Shown: positions 8,382 to 17,905, counted from the stretch's first letter. The stretch: DNA of 64,000 nt from Leptospiraceae bacterium (GCA_026418015.1 JAOACE010000008.1:186001-250000); one strand, 5' to 3'. A program made the numbers and translations. Notes: generated from the letters alone by a model not told the origin.

Positions 8382-9401
8382 ATGAAAAGAATTAAAACGA
8401 TTACAACCATACTGATGATTTCTGTTGCTAATTTTCTTTATGCAGAAACAATTGGTTTAAAGTTAGGATATGTAGCCTTCGATACAAACAGCTGGAATCC
8501 AGATATATATAAACGTGTTTACCGCGATGAAATCGTTATTGGTAACAACAATCAAATATCTTTAGGGACATTTACACAACCTTTTAATAGCGATACAAAT
8601 TTTTATTATCCTTTTGGTGTTTTCTATTCTTGGGATAAAAATTTCTTCTTAGAAGCTAATTTTTATCAATTTAAGAAAACTACCTTACGGGGGCAAGGTG
8701 TCGGTTTTATCAATCCCAACATAAATTCGATTATTTTTCACGAAGTGGATCATGTTCGAGAAATGGCAAACTTAAAACTAGGAATTAACCTAATGAGCCA
8801 AGGACTAAACGATGGCATGTTCGATTTAATTCTCCTCGTTGGTGGTTCCTTAACCCACCATGGTTATAGCAAAAATGCGGTAGGATATTCTAATAGTGGA
8901 TTAGCATTTTTTACCAATCAGAATGGTTCTTTTGATGCAAGAATTTTTAATCCTCTTATCGGTTTGGAATTTGCTATCCCTTTATATAGTTATTATAGAC
9001 AAACATTCTTTCTCTATGGAAAATACGAATCTTATCCTGAACGTTCTAACAAAATCAACTACATTCTAAATAACTTTACTTTTACTGGAAGCAATATCAA
9101 CGTTAACTTAGAAAACATCGAAAGCGATTATAGTTTATCGAAACAATACTACGAAGCTGGTTTTGGTTTTTATCTAGCTACGGATTTTTTAATCAAACTT
9201 GCCTATACAAAAGAAGTTAATCTAGTTAAATACAAAAATTACAATGGATATACATTAAGTTTTAACAATAACATCACAAGTTTAAGCGATATTTACAATG
9301 TAGCAGAATTATTGTCAGATAAGTTTTATGTTTATAACGGAACAAACAAAGAACAAATCGAAGGTATCTTTGTAGGATTCGAAAAAGCAATCAATTTCTA
9401 A
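8382..9401 (+). CDS. Exported protein, probable outer-membrane beta-barrel
   Basis: 339 residues starting MKRIKTITTILMISVANFLYAE, a Sec signal peptide with likely cleavage after YA. The mature part is rich in alternating aromatic and polar residues (FYSWDKNFFLEANFYQF, LFLYGKYESYPE-type strands) and in glycine, consistent with a membrane beta-barrel. It contains no recognised enzymatic motif. A strong AAAGGAG site precedes the ATG. A long hairpin starts 9 nt after the stop. It could be a spirochaetal surface protein or porin-like protein, but I do not recognise a family. Confidence 0.6.
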   Translation: MKRIKTITTILMISVANFLYAETIGLKLGYVAFDTNSWNPDIYKRVYRDEIVIGNNNQISLGTFTQPFNSDTNFYYPFGVFYSWDKNFFLEANFYQFKKTTLRGQGVGFINPNINSIIFHEVDHVREMANLKLGINLMSQGLNDGMFDLILLVGGSLTHHGYSKNAVGYSNSGLAFFTNQNGSFDARIFNPLIGLEFAIPLYSYYRQTFFLYGKYESYPERSNKINYILNNFTFTGSNINVNLENIESDYSLSKQYYEAGFGFYLATDFLIKLAYTKEVNLVKYKNYNGYTLSFNNNITSLSDIYNVAELLSDKFYVYNGTNKEQIEGIFVGFEKAINF

Positions 9402-9409
9402 GAATTTTT

Positions 9410-9441
9410 GCATAATCAGCCATGATGTTGGTTGATTATGC
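9410..9441. terminator. 13-bp hairpin between the outer-membrane gene and the helicase pseudogene
   Basis: GCATAATCAGCCA (9410-9422) pairs with TGGTTGATTATGC (9429-9441), including one G-T pair, around a 6-nt loop. It is preceded by TTTTT on the + strand and followed by TTCC. It sits between convergent coding regions and could terminate either. Confidence 0.5.
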
Positions 9442-10715
9442 TTCCTGGATAATCGATAATTCCTTGATTCGTACAAAATTTTTAAAATCGCAATCTTTAC
9501 AGATGTGACGTTCTGGTGGATTTTTTACATCAAACCTTTTTTGTTTTATCTTATCTACAATTTTATCAAAGTGCACCGTAATTTTTTTTATTTCTTTTTC
9601 GTGTAAGAAAATTCCATTAAAGCATCGTTTCGTTTTTTTCCTCGGAAATCGAAAAAGTTTTTTTGGAAAATGAGTATTGGAGCGAAAACTTTGGTTCATC
9701 AAAGAAACTAGACTAAAATTAGGTTCGAACCAGTCGTTGGGATTGCCAGATGTTTTCAAAACAAGAAGATTCTGAGCTCGCGAAAAAGCTACATAATAAT
9801 GTCTTATCTGAACGAATTGATTCGTCTGTTCTTCTTTTTCGAAAGCACCTCTTTTCGAAAAAGGTAAAAGATATCTATCTTCCTCCTTTTGAACCAAAAA
9901 ATTTTTATTCAGAAAACCTACAAATACAACAGGAATTTCTAATATATTTCTTACAGTTGCTTTGCGAAATCGATAAAATGCTTGATCTTCGTCTCCTACA
10001 ACGCAAAGATTATTTTTTTGGAAATGTCAATTTAACAAGAATCTGTTCTTGAATATAATTTGTATCTTGGTATTCATCTACCATTATATACTTTATACCT
10101 AATTTGATTTTTTTGTATATATCTGGATGGTTTAACAATTCGTAAAAGATTTTTTGTAAGTAGGCAAAATCGATTTTATTGTTTTGGTAAAGCAATTCTT
10201 CGTAGGATCGATATGCCTTTGCAAGTAAAGGATAAAAACCTTGTTGATTTTCTAGTGTTCGAATTTCTATCAATTCTTTGGTAATCTAATTGAGGTATTT
10301 TACGGATTCTTTGATTGTTCTCCATTTCGAGCTCCATATTCTTAATTAACGTCCATTTTCTTGAAGAAAGATTTTTTAAGATAAAATCATTACACAAATT
10401 ATGGAAGATTCCAATTTTTAAGTCACTTAGTTTTTCTGTATAACCAATCTTTTCTGCAACCTGAAAAAATTCTATCTCGCATTTCGAAAGCAGATTTTTC
10501 GGTAAAGGTAGTTAAAACAATTTCGATTAGTTTTGCCTTACCAGAAATAACGAGATACAGCGTTCGAAGAATAAGCGTAAGAAGTTTTTTCGGTTCAGGA
10601 ACCGGCTAGAATTAAAAGTGGTCCATCTGTGGTAAGAATGCATCGATTCGATTTTGGTTTAAGTTTGGAAAAACTTCTTTAAATGCTTTTATAATATCCT
10701 TCAATGAAATATCCC
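9436..10715 (-). pseudogene. Decayed UvrD/AddA-type superfamily 1 helicase
   Basis: Remnants of an SF1A helicase can be read leftward across all three minus-strand frames. They include a degenerate Walker A region near 10600-10640 (LILAGS-x-x-E-K-T-like with a stop and shift), motif Ia as IVLTTFTEKSAFEMRDRI near 10490-10550, and a FHNLCNDFILKN segment near 10380. Motif II is VDEYQDTN near 10070, and motif III is CVVGDEDQAFYRFRKAT near 9980. The text then jumps from NILEIP to VVFVGFLNKNFL (motif V region) and motif VI HYYVAFSRAQNLLVL near 9800, so roughly motifs IV to V are deleted. The C-terminus has a CKDCDF Cys pair of the kind found in nuclease-fused helicases. Several frameshifts and the internal deletion mean it cannot make a functional protein. 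Confidence 0.85.
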
Positions 10716-11086
10716 TTAATAAATTTTGTTATAAATTTGTAAAATTATTATTATTTTGTCAATTCTTTTGTTTGTGAACTAATAAATAATCTTTTTTATA
10801 AAATTGATTGATTTCAATTTCAATCTTTAAAGCATAAATTTTTAAATTTAATAAATTTTTTTAATATTCTCTATAAAGATACTAAATAATCATTGACAAA
10901 AAAATAATTCATATTAGAAAATCCCAAAAGGGAGAGAGTATTTGTGATTTTTGCTCATTTTCTTTATCTTTCTAAAAATTCATTAAATTTTTCTATTTAT
11001 ATTATAAATTCTTTTATAAATATTATTAGCATTTTATTTTGTAAAATTAATATACTTTTTCGACTTACATAAAGAAGAGGAAGTAA
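10716..11086. other. AT-rich leader ahead of the type III-A operon
   Basis: About 370 nt without a gene. It holds a TTGACA box at 10893-10898 with TATTAG 13 nt further on, and a small inverted repeat TCCCAAAAGGGA at 10922-10933. The rest is A/T-rich and shows no repeated units: there is no CRISPR array or leader-repeat boundary here. The csm operon promoter is presumably inside it. Confidence 0.5.
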
Positions 11087-13429
11087 ATGAATAGTTATTT
11101 AAAAATAGCTCTAAAAGCTATATTAGATTCATTCCAAGAATTATACAAAAAAAACCAAAAAAATTTTCCTATAAATGATGATATTCTTTTAACATCTGAA
11201 GAAAAAGATGCTTTGGATAAAGCAAAAGAAATCTTAGGAAATATACAAGAAATAAACTCTTTAAAACCAGTTTTCGAAAAAATCTCTTTTTTAGATAATG
11301 ACAGTACTACTTTTAAACATCAATACACATTGCAACCATTAGATTATAATCGTTTAGAATCCATTATTTTTCCTATAGAGAATCAGCAGTCTGAAAATTT
11401 TTCGGATTTTTTAACAAAATTCGAAAAGGAATTGAAGGTATCTCTGCAATTTAACGATTTAAAAAAATTTTATTTTTATTATTACCTTGCACAAAAGTAT
11501 CTTTGGTGTATTACTATCTCTAAACAAAATCCCGATTTATCTATGTTTGATTATGTTAGAGTATTATCTGCAATATCAATAAGTTTATTTGATTATTATA
11601 TAGAAAATCAAAACATTGATTGGAATAATCCAACATTCTTAATATACGAAGCAGACATAAGCGGTATTCAAAAATTTATCTATAAAGTGAATAAAACCCC
11701 CGAAATGGAAGAAAAAACAAAATTCTCTATACCGAAGGTTTTACGAGGAAGGTCTTTTTTTATTTCTATATTACCTGAATTATTAAGTAGATATATTTTG
11801 CAACAGCTCGATTATCCTATAACAAATCTATTATATGCAGGTGGTGGCAAGTTCCAACTGATTTTACCAAACACAGAAAAAGTTAAAAAAATTCTAGAAG
11901 ATTTTAAAAAAACCTTATCGAACTATTTATTTGAAGAATTCCATACAGATTTGGGAATTGTAGATGGGTATATACCATTAGGGAAAAAAGATTTTGAAGA
12001 AAATCAACTAAAAGATGTTCTGTTAAAATTACAATTAAAGTTGGATCAAAACAAAAAAAGAAAATTTTCTAAATTTTTTATACAAGATTTTAAAAACGAT
12101 ACCAATAGGGTTTGTCAATCATGTCATTCTCTTCCTCCAAAAGATGATCATCTTTGTAAATGGTGCAAACGTTTTAACGATTTAGGAGAGAAACTTGTTA
12201 AATCCCAAGAACTATACATCACTTATATCTTTAAAAACATCAATAAAAAACCAGACATTGATTTTAGTCCTTTTGGAAAATTCTATCTACTTGAAACGTT
12301 AGATCCAGAAATAGAAAATAATGCTAAAGAAATTTTGTTATTAAATTCAACTGATTTTTCTCAGAAAAAATTTGCAAATGGGTTTAAATTTTTGGCAAAT
12401 TTAGTCCCAACATTGAACCCAAAAATCAGAGAAGCTCTAAAAAAGAAATTAGAAAACCAAGAAGATAAAAACGAATTAAACCAACTAGAAGATAATTCCA
12501 TTCTATCCTTTAACTTTATTGCAGAGTTTTCTAAGGGAGATAAAAAATTAGGAATATTAAGAGCAGATTTGGACAATTTAGGATTAATTTTTAGTGATGG
12601 ATTAAAAGACTATTCTTTAATAAGGATTGCTACATTAAGCAGAATGTTGGATCTTTTTTTTACAGCTTACATATGTATTTTAATCAATAGCATAAAAGAA
12701 AATGATCTTGATGCCAATTTAATCTACACTGTATATTCAGGCGGAGATGATTTATTCTTAATTGGGCCTTATCATTTAATCATAAAAATTGCCGTTGAAC
12801 TTAGAAAAAGATTTTATTACTTTACCGCAAAGAATTTAGATTTAGGAATATCGAGTGGAATAGCCATTTTTGGTCCTAATGTAAACATACCTTTTATGGC
12901 AAAATCATCCGAAGAGAGCGAAAGCCTATCTAAAAAAGCTATTTTTAAGGACGTTCAGAATAATGTTTATATAAAAGATGCTATAAGTATATTCAATAAA
13001 AGCTTTAAATATTCTTCTAAAATAACTGGCATTAGCACTTTAAACAAAAAATTATCTCCACATTATAAAAATGGTTTTTTAAGTTATATAAATTTCGAAA
13101 CAATCTTATCTTTAACAGATGAACTTGTAAAATTCATAAAAAATAAAAAAATTTCGCGATCTTTATTATTTCGAATTCTCTCTCTCTACAACAATTACAT
13201 CGAAATAGATGGAAAAATCAATCCATTGATTTATCCAAAGATCTATTACCAAATTGGAAGAAATGTAAAAGACGAAAACGCGAAGAAATCAATCGAAGAA
13301 TGGTTTTTAAAGAAAGGTTATAAGATTCAGGAGGATTATATTCCAAGAAATGACTTAATTCGAAATTTAGACGTTATACTTTCGTTAGCAATTATGTTTA
13401 CAAGAGGAGGAAGAACAAATGACGAGTAA
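11087..13429 (+). CDS. csm1: Type III-A CRISPR Cas10 (Csm1), HD domain degenerate
   Basis: A 780-residue large subunit of the Csm interference complex. A zinc-binding quartet is seen as C343, C346, C357 and C360, between the two Palm domains. The cyclase motif GGDD lies at residues 552-555 (YTVYSGGDDLFLIG), so synthesis of cyclic oligoadenylates on target RNA binding is expected. The N-terminus, where family members carry L-L-H-D-I-G-K of the HD ssDNase, reads ALKAILDSFQELYKKN and no H-D pair follows. The DNase is therefore probably dead. IYEADISGIQKFIY is the usual Palm1 entry. An AGAGGAAG-type ribosome site precedes the ATG. It overlaps csm2 by 11 nt. Confidence 0.95.
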   Translation: MNSYLKIALKAILDSFQELYKKNQKNFPINDDILLTSEEKDALDKAKEILGNIQEINSLKPVFEKISFLDNDSTTFKHQYTLQPLDYNRLESIIFPIENQQSENFSDFLTKFEKELKVSLQFNDLKKFYFYYYLAQKYLWCITISKQNPDLSMFDYVRVLSAISISLFDYYIENQNIDWNNPTFLIYEADISGIQKFIYKVNKTPEMEEKTKFSIPKVLRGRSFFISILPELLSRYILQQLDYPITNLLYAGGGKFQLILPNTEKVKKILEDFKKTLSNYLFEEFHTDLGIVDGYIPLGKKDFEENQLKDVLLKLQLKLDQNKKRKFSKFFIQDFKNDTNRVCQSCHSLPPKDDHLCKWCKRFNDLGEKLVKSQELYITYIFKNINKKPDIDFSPFGKFYLLETLDPEIENNAKEILLLNSTDFSQKKFANGFKFLANLVPTLNPKIREALKKKLENQEDKNELNQLEDNSILSFNFIAEFSKGDKKLGILRADLDNLGLIFSDGLKDYSLIRIATLSRMLDLFFTAYICILINSIKENDLDANLIYTVYSGGDDLFLIGPYHLIIKIAVELRKRFYYFTAKNLDLGISSGIAIFGPNVNIPFMAKSSEESESLSKKAIFKDVQNNVYIKDAISIFNKSFKYSSKITGISTLNKKLSPHYKNGFLSYINFETILSLTDELVKFIKNKKISRSLLFRILSLYNNYIEIDGKINPLIYPKIYYQIGRNVKDENAKKSIEEWFLKKGYKIQEDYIPRNDLIRNLDVILSLAIMFTRGGRTNDE

Positions 13430-13961
13430 ACAACAAACACAAGAATCATTCGATGAGCTAGCAAAAAAAATATTGAATTACAAAAAAACTGACTTAAAAG
13501 ATAAAGATAAAATAAAAAATATTAAAGATTCATATACTAGGCTTTCTAAAATAGTATGTGATGATGTAGAGTCCAAAGGCATATTAAAAATAGATCTAGA
13601 ACAATACATAAAACCACAAGGATACTGCGAAGTATTAGCCTATGCAATTGGTCTATTGGATAATTTAAAGAAAAGTCAACTTCGTAAGTTCTTTAACGAA
13701 ATCAAATCCCTCGAGTACGATTTAAAAGGAAATGCAGATATAAACAAAATTAAAATCAGAGTAATATCTTTAATTCCTAAACTTGCGTATTCTAAAGGAA
13801 GAGGTTTATTGGATGATCATTTTTTTACATTTATGAAAATCCTTCTAACAAAATTAAGAAATGATATGAACGAACAAAATGCTCAAGAGGTTTTTGGTAC
13901 GTTTGTAAGTATATTAGAAGCCATCTTAGCATATCATACTTATTATTTTAAGGAGGCATAG
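13419..13961 (+). CDS. csm2: Type III-A small subunit Csm2 (Cas11)
   Basis: A 180-residue helical protein with the Csm2 core YCEVLAYAIGLLDNLKKSQL followed by RKFFNEIKSLE, which corresponds to the family's L-x-x-S-Q-[IL]-R-K-F-[FY] motif. PKLAYSKGRG and a C-terminal helical hairpin follow. The N-terminal 55 residues are a Lys-rich extension, making it longer than the usual 120-140. Csm2 subunits stack along the crRNA-target duplex as the minor filament. The ATG lies inside the last codons of cas10, preceded by GAGGAGG in the cas10 coding sequence, so translation is coupled. Confidence 0.92.
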   Translation: MTSKQQTQESFDELAKKILNYKKTDLKDKDKIKNIKDSYTRLSKIVCDDVESKGILKIDLEQYIKPQGYCEVLAYAIGLLDNLKKSQLRKFFNEIKSLEYDLKGNADINKIKIRVISLIPKLAYSKGRGLLDDHFFTFMKILLTKLRNDMNEQNAQEVFGTFVSILEAILAYHTYYFKEA

Positions 13962-13962
13962 A

Positions 13963-14712
13963 ATGAATAAACCATTAAAAGGGATCATCAAATTAAAATG
14001 CAAAATTATTGTATTAACAGGACTTCATATCGGTGGTTCAAAAGAAAATGTAGAAATAGGTGGAATCGATAATATTGTAATAAAAACACCTGTAATAAAA
14101 TACGAAAACAAAACAGAAAGAAATGTTCCATACATACCAGGCTCATCTCTAAAAGGAAAAATGAGAGCATTATTAGAATGGATAGAAAAGCCTCATAATG
14201 GTGATAAAGTAATTGCTCTTTCTAAAGGAGGTGAACCTTGCAATTGTGGAAAATGTATCGTATGTAAACTCTTTGGTGCACACAAAAATCAAAATACAGA
14301 AGAACCAGTAAGACTAAGAATAGAAGATTTTTATCCCACATTAGAGACCATCAAACTTTGGAATAAAGTTTTAGATGGGGATTTTGTAGAAATCAAAGTA
14401 GAAAATACGATTAACCGTGTAAAAGGAACAGCAGAACATCCGCGTCATCAAGAAAGGGTCATTCCCTTTTCCGAATTCGAAGGTAATATAAAGATTCGCA
14501 TACACGATGGTGATGGAGAAGAATTATACGATGCAATAAAACGTGGAATCAAACTAATCGAAGATGATTATTTAGGTGGTAGTGGTTCAAGAGGTTATGG
14601 TAAAGTAAAATTCGAAATCGTAAAAATCTTATGGTCTGACTATACAAAACCAATAATTGAAGAAAAGGAAATAAACGAAGAGAACTTAAAACAAATGATT
14701 GGAGCAAAATAA
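13963..14712 (+). CDS. csm3: Type III-A backbone RNase Csm3 (Cas7)
   Basis: A 249-residue RAMP protein. The expected catalytic Asp for 6-nt-spaced target RNA cleavage is present as D36 in EIGGIDNIVIK. IPGSSLKGKMRALLEW (about residues 62-77) is the conserved Csm3 helix. A Cys cluster, CNCGKCIVCKLFG, is the zinc-binding loop, and GGSGSRGYGKVKF is the C-terminal glycine-rich RAMP loop. Csm3 forms the repeating spine of the effector complex around the crRNA. The start is 1 nt after the csm2 stop, with AAGGAGG just upstream. Confidence 0.96.
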   Translation: MNKPLKGIIKLKCKIIVLTGLHIGGSKENVEIGGIDNIVIKTPVIKYENKTERNVPYIPGSSLKGKMRALLEWIEKPHNGDKVIALSKGGEPCNCGKCIVCKLFGAHKNQNTEEPVRLRIEDFYPTLETIKLWNKVLDGDFVEIKVENTINRVKGTAEHPRHQERVIPFSEFEGNIKIRIHDGDGEELYDAIKRGIKLIEDDYLGGSGSRGYGKVKFEIVKILWSDYTKPIIEEKEINEENLKQMIGAK

Positions 14713-14713
14713 A

Positions 14714-15661
14714 ATGCTTAAAGCTTATAGGATTGTATATCTATCTCCAACATCTATTATAAGAAGTTTTACTCTTTTTGGTGCTATTTGTTGGAATTAC
14801 AAACTGATTTATGGAAAAGAAAAACTAGAAGCTTTGTTAAACGAATTTATCCATAATCCACCATTTTTTATTTCTTCGGCATTCCCCTATATAAAAGATC
14901 AATTTTTGTTTCCAAAACCCATTCTTCCATTAAAAGGCGAAAAAATTGATTTCGAAACAAAAATTCAGCGAAAAGCATTTAAAAAAGCTCAGTTTGTTAC
15001 CTTTTCGATTTTTAAAGAAATTTTAGAAGGAAACATAAAATACGAAGAAGACTTTTCTCGATTTAACATTAAATCTGGTATAATACAAGAAAAAGAACTA
15101 GAACTTAAATTAGAAATTACAAGACACACACAAGTAAGAAATCTTATCAGTAGAAATAATCTTTCATCTTTAAATTTATATTTTATAGAATCTGATTATA
15201 AATTATATGATGAATATTTTCTAATATATTTTTTAAATAATAATTTTATAAAAGAAATTAATAGTATATTTAAACTAATAGAAGAAAACGGAATCGGTGG
15301 AAAAAAGAGCATAGGCTGGGGTAAAGTCCAAATACAAGAGATCGAAAACGAATTCATATCAGAAATAGAAAAAAAAATTAATTTTAAGAATAAATGTTTC
15401 GTTACCCTCTCTCCTATTATTCCCAGTCAAAATATTATTTCTAACAACAGTTACTACGAAATAGAAACCATCAAAAGCTATACAGATAGTACATTCGAAA
15501 AAGAATTTTTAAAAAATAAAGTTTTATACTTAAAAGAAGGTTCTTTGATTGTAAAAAGCGAAAACAAACTTACTGGATTGTTAAAAAACGTAGGGAATAA
15601 CATCTATCAATATGGTTTAGAATTCCCATTAGAGGTAAAATTATGTACAATTACAGATTAA
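14714..15661 (+). CDS. csm4: Type III-A crRNA-tag subunit Csm4 (Cas5)
   Basis: A 315-residue Csm4. I start it at the ATG at 14714 (MLKAYRIVYLSPTSIIRSFTLFG) rather than an in-frame TTG at 14699, because a GGAG at 14701-14704 lies 9 nt ahead. Family features are an N-terminal RAMP strand, the gating segment TLFGAICWNYKLIYG, and the glycine-rich loop GIGGKKSIGWGKVQI near residue 200. Csm4 binds the 5' tag of the crRNA and pairs with Cas10. The start directly follows the csm3 stop; the end overlaps csm5 by 19 nt. Confidence 0.93.
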   Translation: MLKAYRIVYLSPTSIIRSFTLFGAICWNYKLIYGKEKLEALLNEFIHNPPFFISSAFPYIKDQFLFPKPILPLKGEKIDFETKIQRKAFKKAQFVTFSIFKEILEGNIKYEEDFSRFNIKSGIIQEKELELKLEITRHTQVRNLISRNNLSSLNLYFIESDYKLYDEYFLIYFLNNNFIKEINSIFKLIEENGIGGKKSIGWGKVQIQEIENEFISEIEKKINFKNKCFVTLSPIIPSQNIISNNSYYEIETIKSYTDSTFEKEFLKNKVLYLKEGSLIVKSENKLTGLLKNVGNNIYQYGLEFPLEVKLCTITD

Positions 15662-16668
15662 AGACAATTACTCCGATTCATATTGGAAACGGAAATAAGC
15701 TCACGAACTTAGACTTTATACAAGAAGGAAACCTAATCCATGTTATTTCCTTCGATAAATATATTTCTTTATTAAACGAAGAACAATTAAATAGATTAGA
15801 AAATATATTACAATACAAACAATTGAATGATTTATCCAAAGAAGTTCGAAAGCATTTAAAAGAATGTTTAAAATATAGAACAAGATTAGAAACACTTACT
15901 AAGAATAACAACATCCAAGAAATCGTAGAACACATAAAAACAACCTTTAATAAAAATGGCGAATATGGAATCTATATACCTGGTTCTACCATTAAGGGTT
16001 TTATTCGATTTGCTATACTATATAAAATGATTAAAGAAAACCCCAACATAATTGAATGTAAAAACAAGAACGATAAAAACAATGTTTCAAATGTAGAAAA
16101 CAAACTTTTTACAATTGAATGGAAAGATAATCAATCAAAAACTAGTTACTTAAAAACCATGTCTTATCTTAAAATATCCGACTCGGAAACTATTAGTATT
16201 GATCATTTATTCATAAATTATATTCATGTTTATAACTCAAAACGTCCAATTGCAGAATATGTAGAAGTAATAAAAAAAGACACATCCATTCGATTAAAAA
16301 TTAAAGAAGATTTTAAAAATTTTATTTTCGATAGCGAAATCAATAAAAATAATATAAAAAAAGTCCAAGATTGGAAAGAAGCATGCTATGAATTTTCTAA
16401 GGATATCATTGAAAACGAAATCAATTTTTTTAAGCAAAGAAATAAAGAAAATATTGTAAAATTATATCAAGAATTAAAAGAATTAAACCAAAAAGATAGC
16501 CCCCTTCTTCGAATTGGAAAATACAAAGGGAAAATAAGTCAAACATTGGTTTTGCTAAGCCAAAAAAATGAATGCCTAAGAACCAGTTTTCCCAAAACAA
16601 GAAGATTGGTCGATAATAGCATTCCTTTGGGATGGATTAAATTAGAAAAAATTCCCGAAAAAACCTAA
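15643..16668 (+). CDS. csm5: Type III-A cap subunit Csm5
   Basis: A 341-residue RAMP protein starting MYNYRLKTITPIHIGNGNKL, the standard Csm5 opening (L-K-x-x-T-P-x-H-I-G-[NS]-G). IPGSTIKGFIRFAILY is the central helix and LLRIGKYKGKISQTLVLL the late conserved block. Csm5 caps the complex at the 3' end of the crRNA and recruits host nucleases for 3' trimming. It is the last gene of the operon. No cas6 follows. The stop lies 4 nt from the stop of the convergent CARF-HEPN gene, and no terminator hairpin lies between. Confidence 0.93.
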   Translation: MYNYRLKTITPIHIGNGNKLTNLDFIQEGNLIHVISFDKYISLLNEEQLNRLENILQYKQLNDLSKEVRKHLKECLKYRTRLETLTKNNNIQEIVEHIKTTFNKNGEYGIYIPGSTIKGFIRFAILYKMIKENPNIIECKNKNDKNNVSNVENKLFTIEWKDNQSKTSYLKTMSYLKISDSETISIDHLFINYIHVYNSKRPIAEYVEVIKKDTSIRLKIKEDFKNFIFDSEINKNNIKKVQDWKEACYEFSKDIIENEINFFKQRNKENIVKLYQELKELNQKDSPLLRIGKYKGKISQTLVLLSQKNECLRTSFPKTRRLVDNSIPLGWIKLEKIPEKT

Positions 16669-16672
16669 ATCA

Positions 16673-17905
16673 TTATTCTATCTTGATTCTATCTTGCTTA
16701 ATATTTTCGTAAAATTGAAACGTTTTTTCTAGAGTTACTTTGAGTTTTTCTTCGTTTTTTATTGCTTCTTCTGCTTCTTTTTTGGGTTCAACATCTATAT
16801 TATCATGATTTATAACCGTTCCATGAGCAGTGGCATTTCTTAAGTATTTTAGAACCTTCCAATCGTAGATATGATTGTTATCTAGTCTTTCTTTTGCTTC
16901 GTTTCTTTTTCTATAATCTAAATTAGAACTGCTATTAATAATGCCTATCTTATATCCTACTAATAGAAGAACTGCTTCGTGCAGTAATAAAATCGCTTTA
17001 AGATATTGACCTCTATTGAAAAAGAATCGCGCCCTATTTCTTAATCGATCAGGAAAATTATCTTCTACAAACTGCTTGATGTATTTTTCTTTAACCTCCT
17101 GATGAATTGCATCTGCATAAGAAAGAGCATTTTTGGTCGATAAGAGTTCTTTGATTTTTTCTGGTCCAATTGCAGAATTGATTTCCATTTTAAAATAGAT
17201 TTCATCAGCTTTTGAATTTTTTTTATCAATTAGGCTATAATAATTTTTAAAGTTTCCTGTACTTTCTAATACTTCTAAGGTTTCTCCTAATTTTACTAAT
17301 TCTTCTAAATGATTTAAACGAATAACGGGCATGGTTCCATCTTCGTTTTTATGTTCTAAAAAACCATAAAATATTTCTAACTCGAAGTTTTTGATCTTTT
17401 TTAGTACTAACAAATCCAACAACACAACAAAAGGTAAATATCGATATCCATGAGTTAGATCAAAGATAATTTTATTATATTTTTCTTTATCTAAAAGCAA
17501 CAAAAGCTTTTCTATAATATTTTTAGAAATTTCTTCTGGTAAAGGAGGATTTTTTAACAAAGAAAAATCTATCTTAATATTTTCGCTTTGCTCAATCAAA
17601 GAAAAAAATTTTTTTAAATTATCCTGGTCAATTTCTTTATTGTTTTTTATCTCTTTTTCTTGTTTAGAAATTTCATTGACCAATTCATCATCCGAAACAT
17701 TTTCTAATAAATCGATTGTTTCTGGCCAACCAGATTCATTCGTTCCAATAAAATATAAATCGATATTTTCTCCTTTTGATCTTAAATAATTAAACAATGC
17801 AACACCAAATAAATATTTTTCGATGATTTGTTGTTCAGAAAATTTATATTTTGTTTTTTGGTATTTGCCTTTTCCTATAAAACTAATTAAAATGGACTTT
17901 AACAT
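16673..17905 (-). CDS. CRISPR-associated DxTHG-family CARF-HEPN ribonuclease (Csx1-type)
   Basis: 410 residues from the ATG at 17905, chosen because GGGAGG lies 6 nt ahead; an upstream in-frame Met would add 16 residues. The N-terminal CARF domain starts MLKSILISFIGKGKYQKTKY and holds the signature FDLTHGYRYLPF (D149-L-T-H-G153) that names the DxTHG family. The C-terminal half contains an HEPN motif, LRNATAHG (R356-x4-H361). Relatives are non-specific RNases switched on by cyclic tetra- or hexa-adenylate made by Cas10. It converges on csm5, so it has its own promoter while remaining physically tied to the Csm operon. The exact ligand ring size cannot be read from sequence. Confidence 0.9.
   Translation of the reverse strand: MLKSILISFIGKGKYQKTKYKFSEQQIIEKYLFGVALFNYLRSKGENIDLYFIGTNESGWPETIDLLENVSDDELVNEISKQEKEIKNNKEIDQDNLKKFFSLIEQSENIKIDFSLLKNPPLPEEISKNIIEKLLLLLDKEKYNKIIFDLTHGYRYLPFVVLLDLLVLKKIKNFELEIFYGFLEHKNEDGTMPVIRLNHLEELVKLGETLEVLESTGNFKNYYSLIDKKNSKADEIYFKMEINSAIGPEKIKELLSTKNALSYADAIHQEVKEKYIKQFVEDNFPDRLRNRARFFFNRGQYLKAILLLHEAVLLLVGYKIGIINSSSNLDYRKRNEAKERLDNNHIYDWKVLKYLRNATAHGTVINHDNIDVEPKKEAEEAIKNEEKLKVTLEKTFQFYENIKQDRIKIE

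Noticed and set aside
9750-10052. 100-residue plus-strand open frame
   Set aside because: It is antisense to the readable helicase remnant, whose motif III and VI matches lie on the minus strand.
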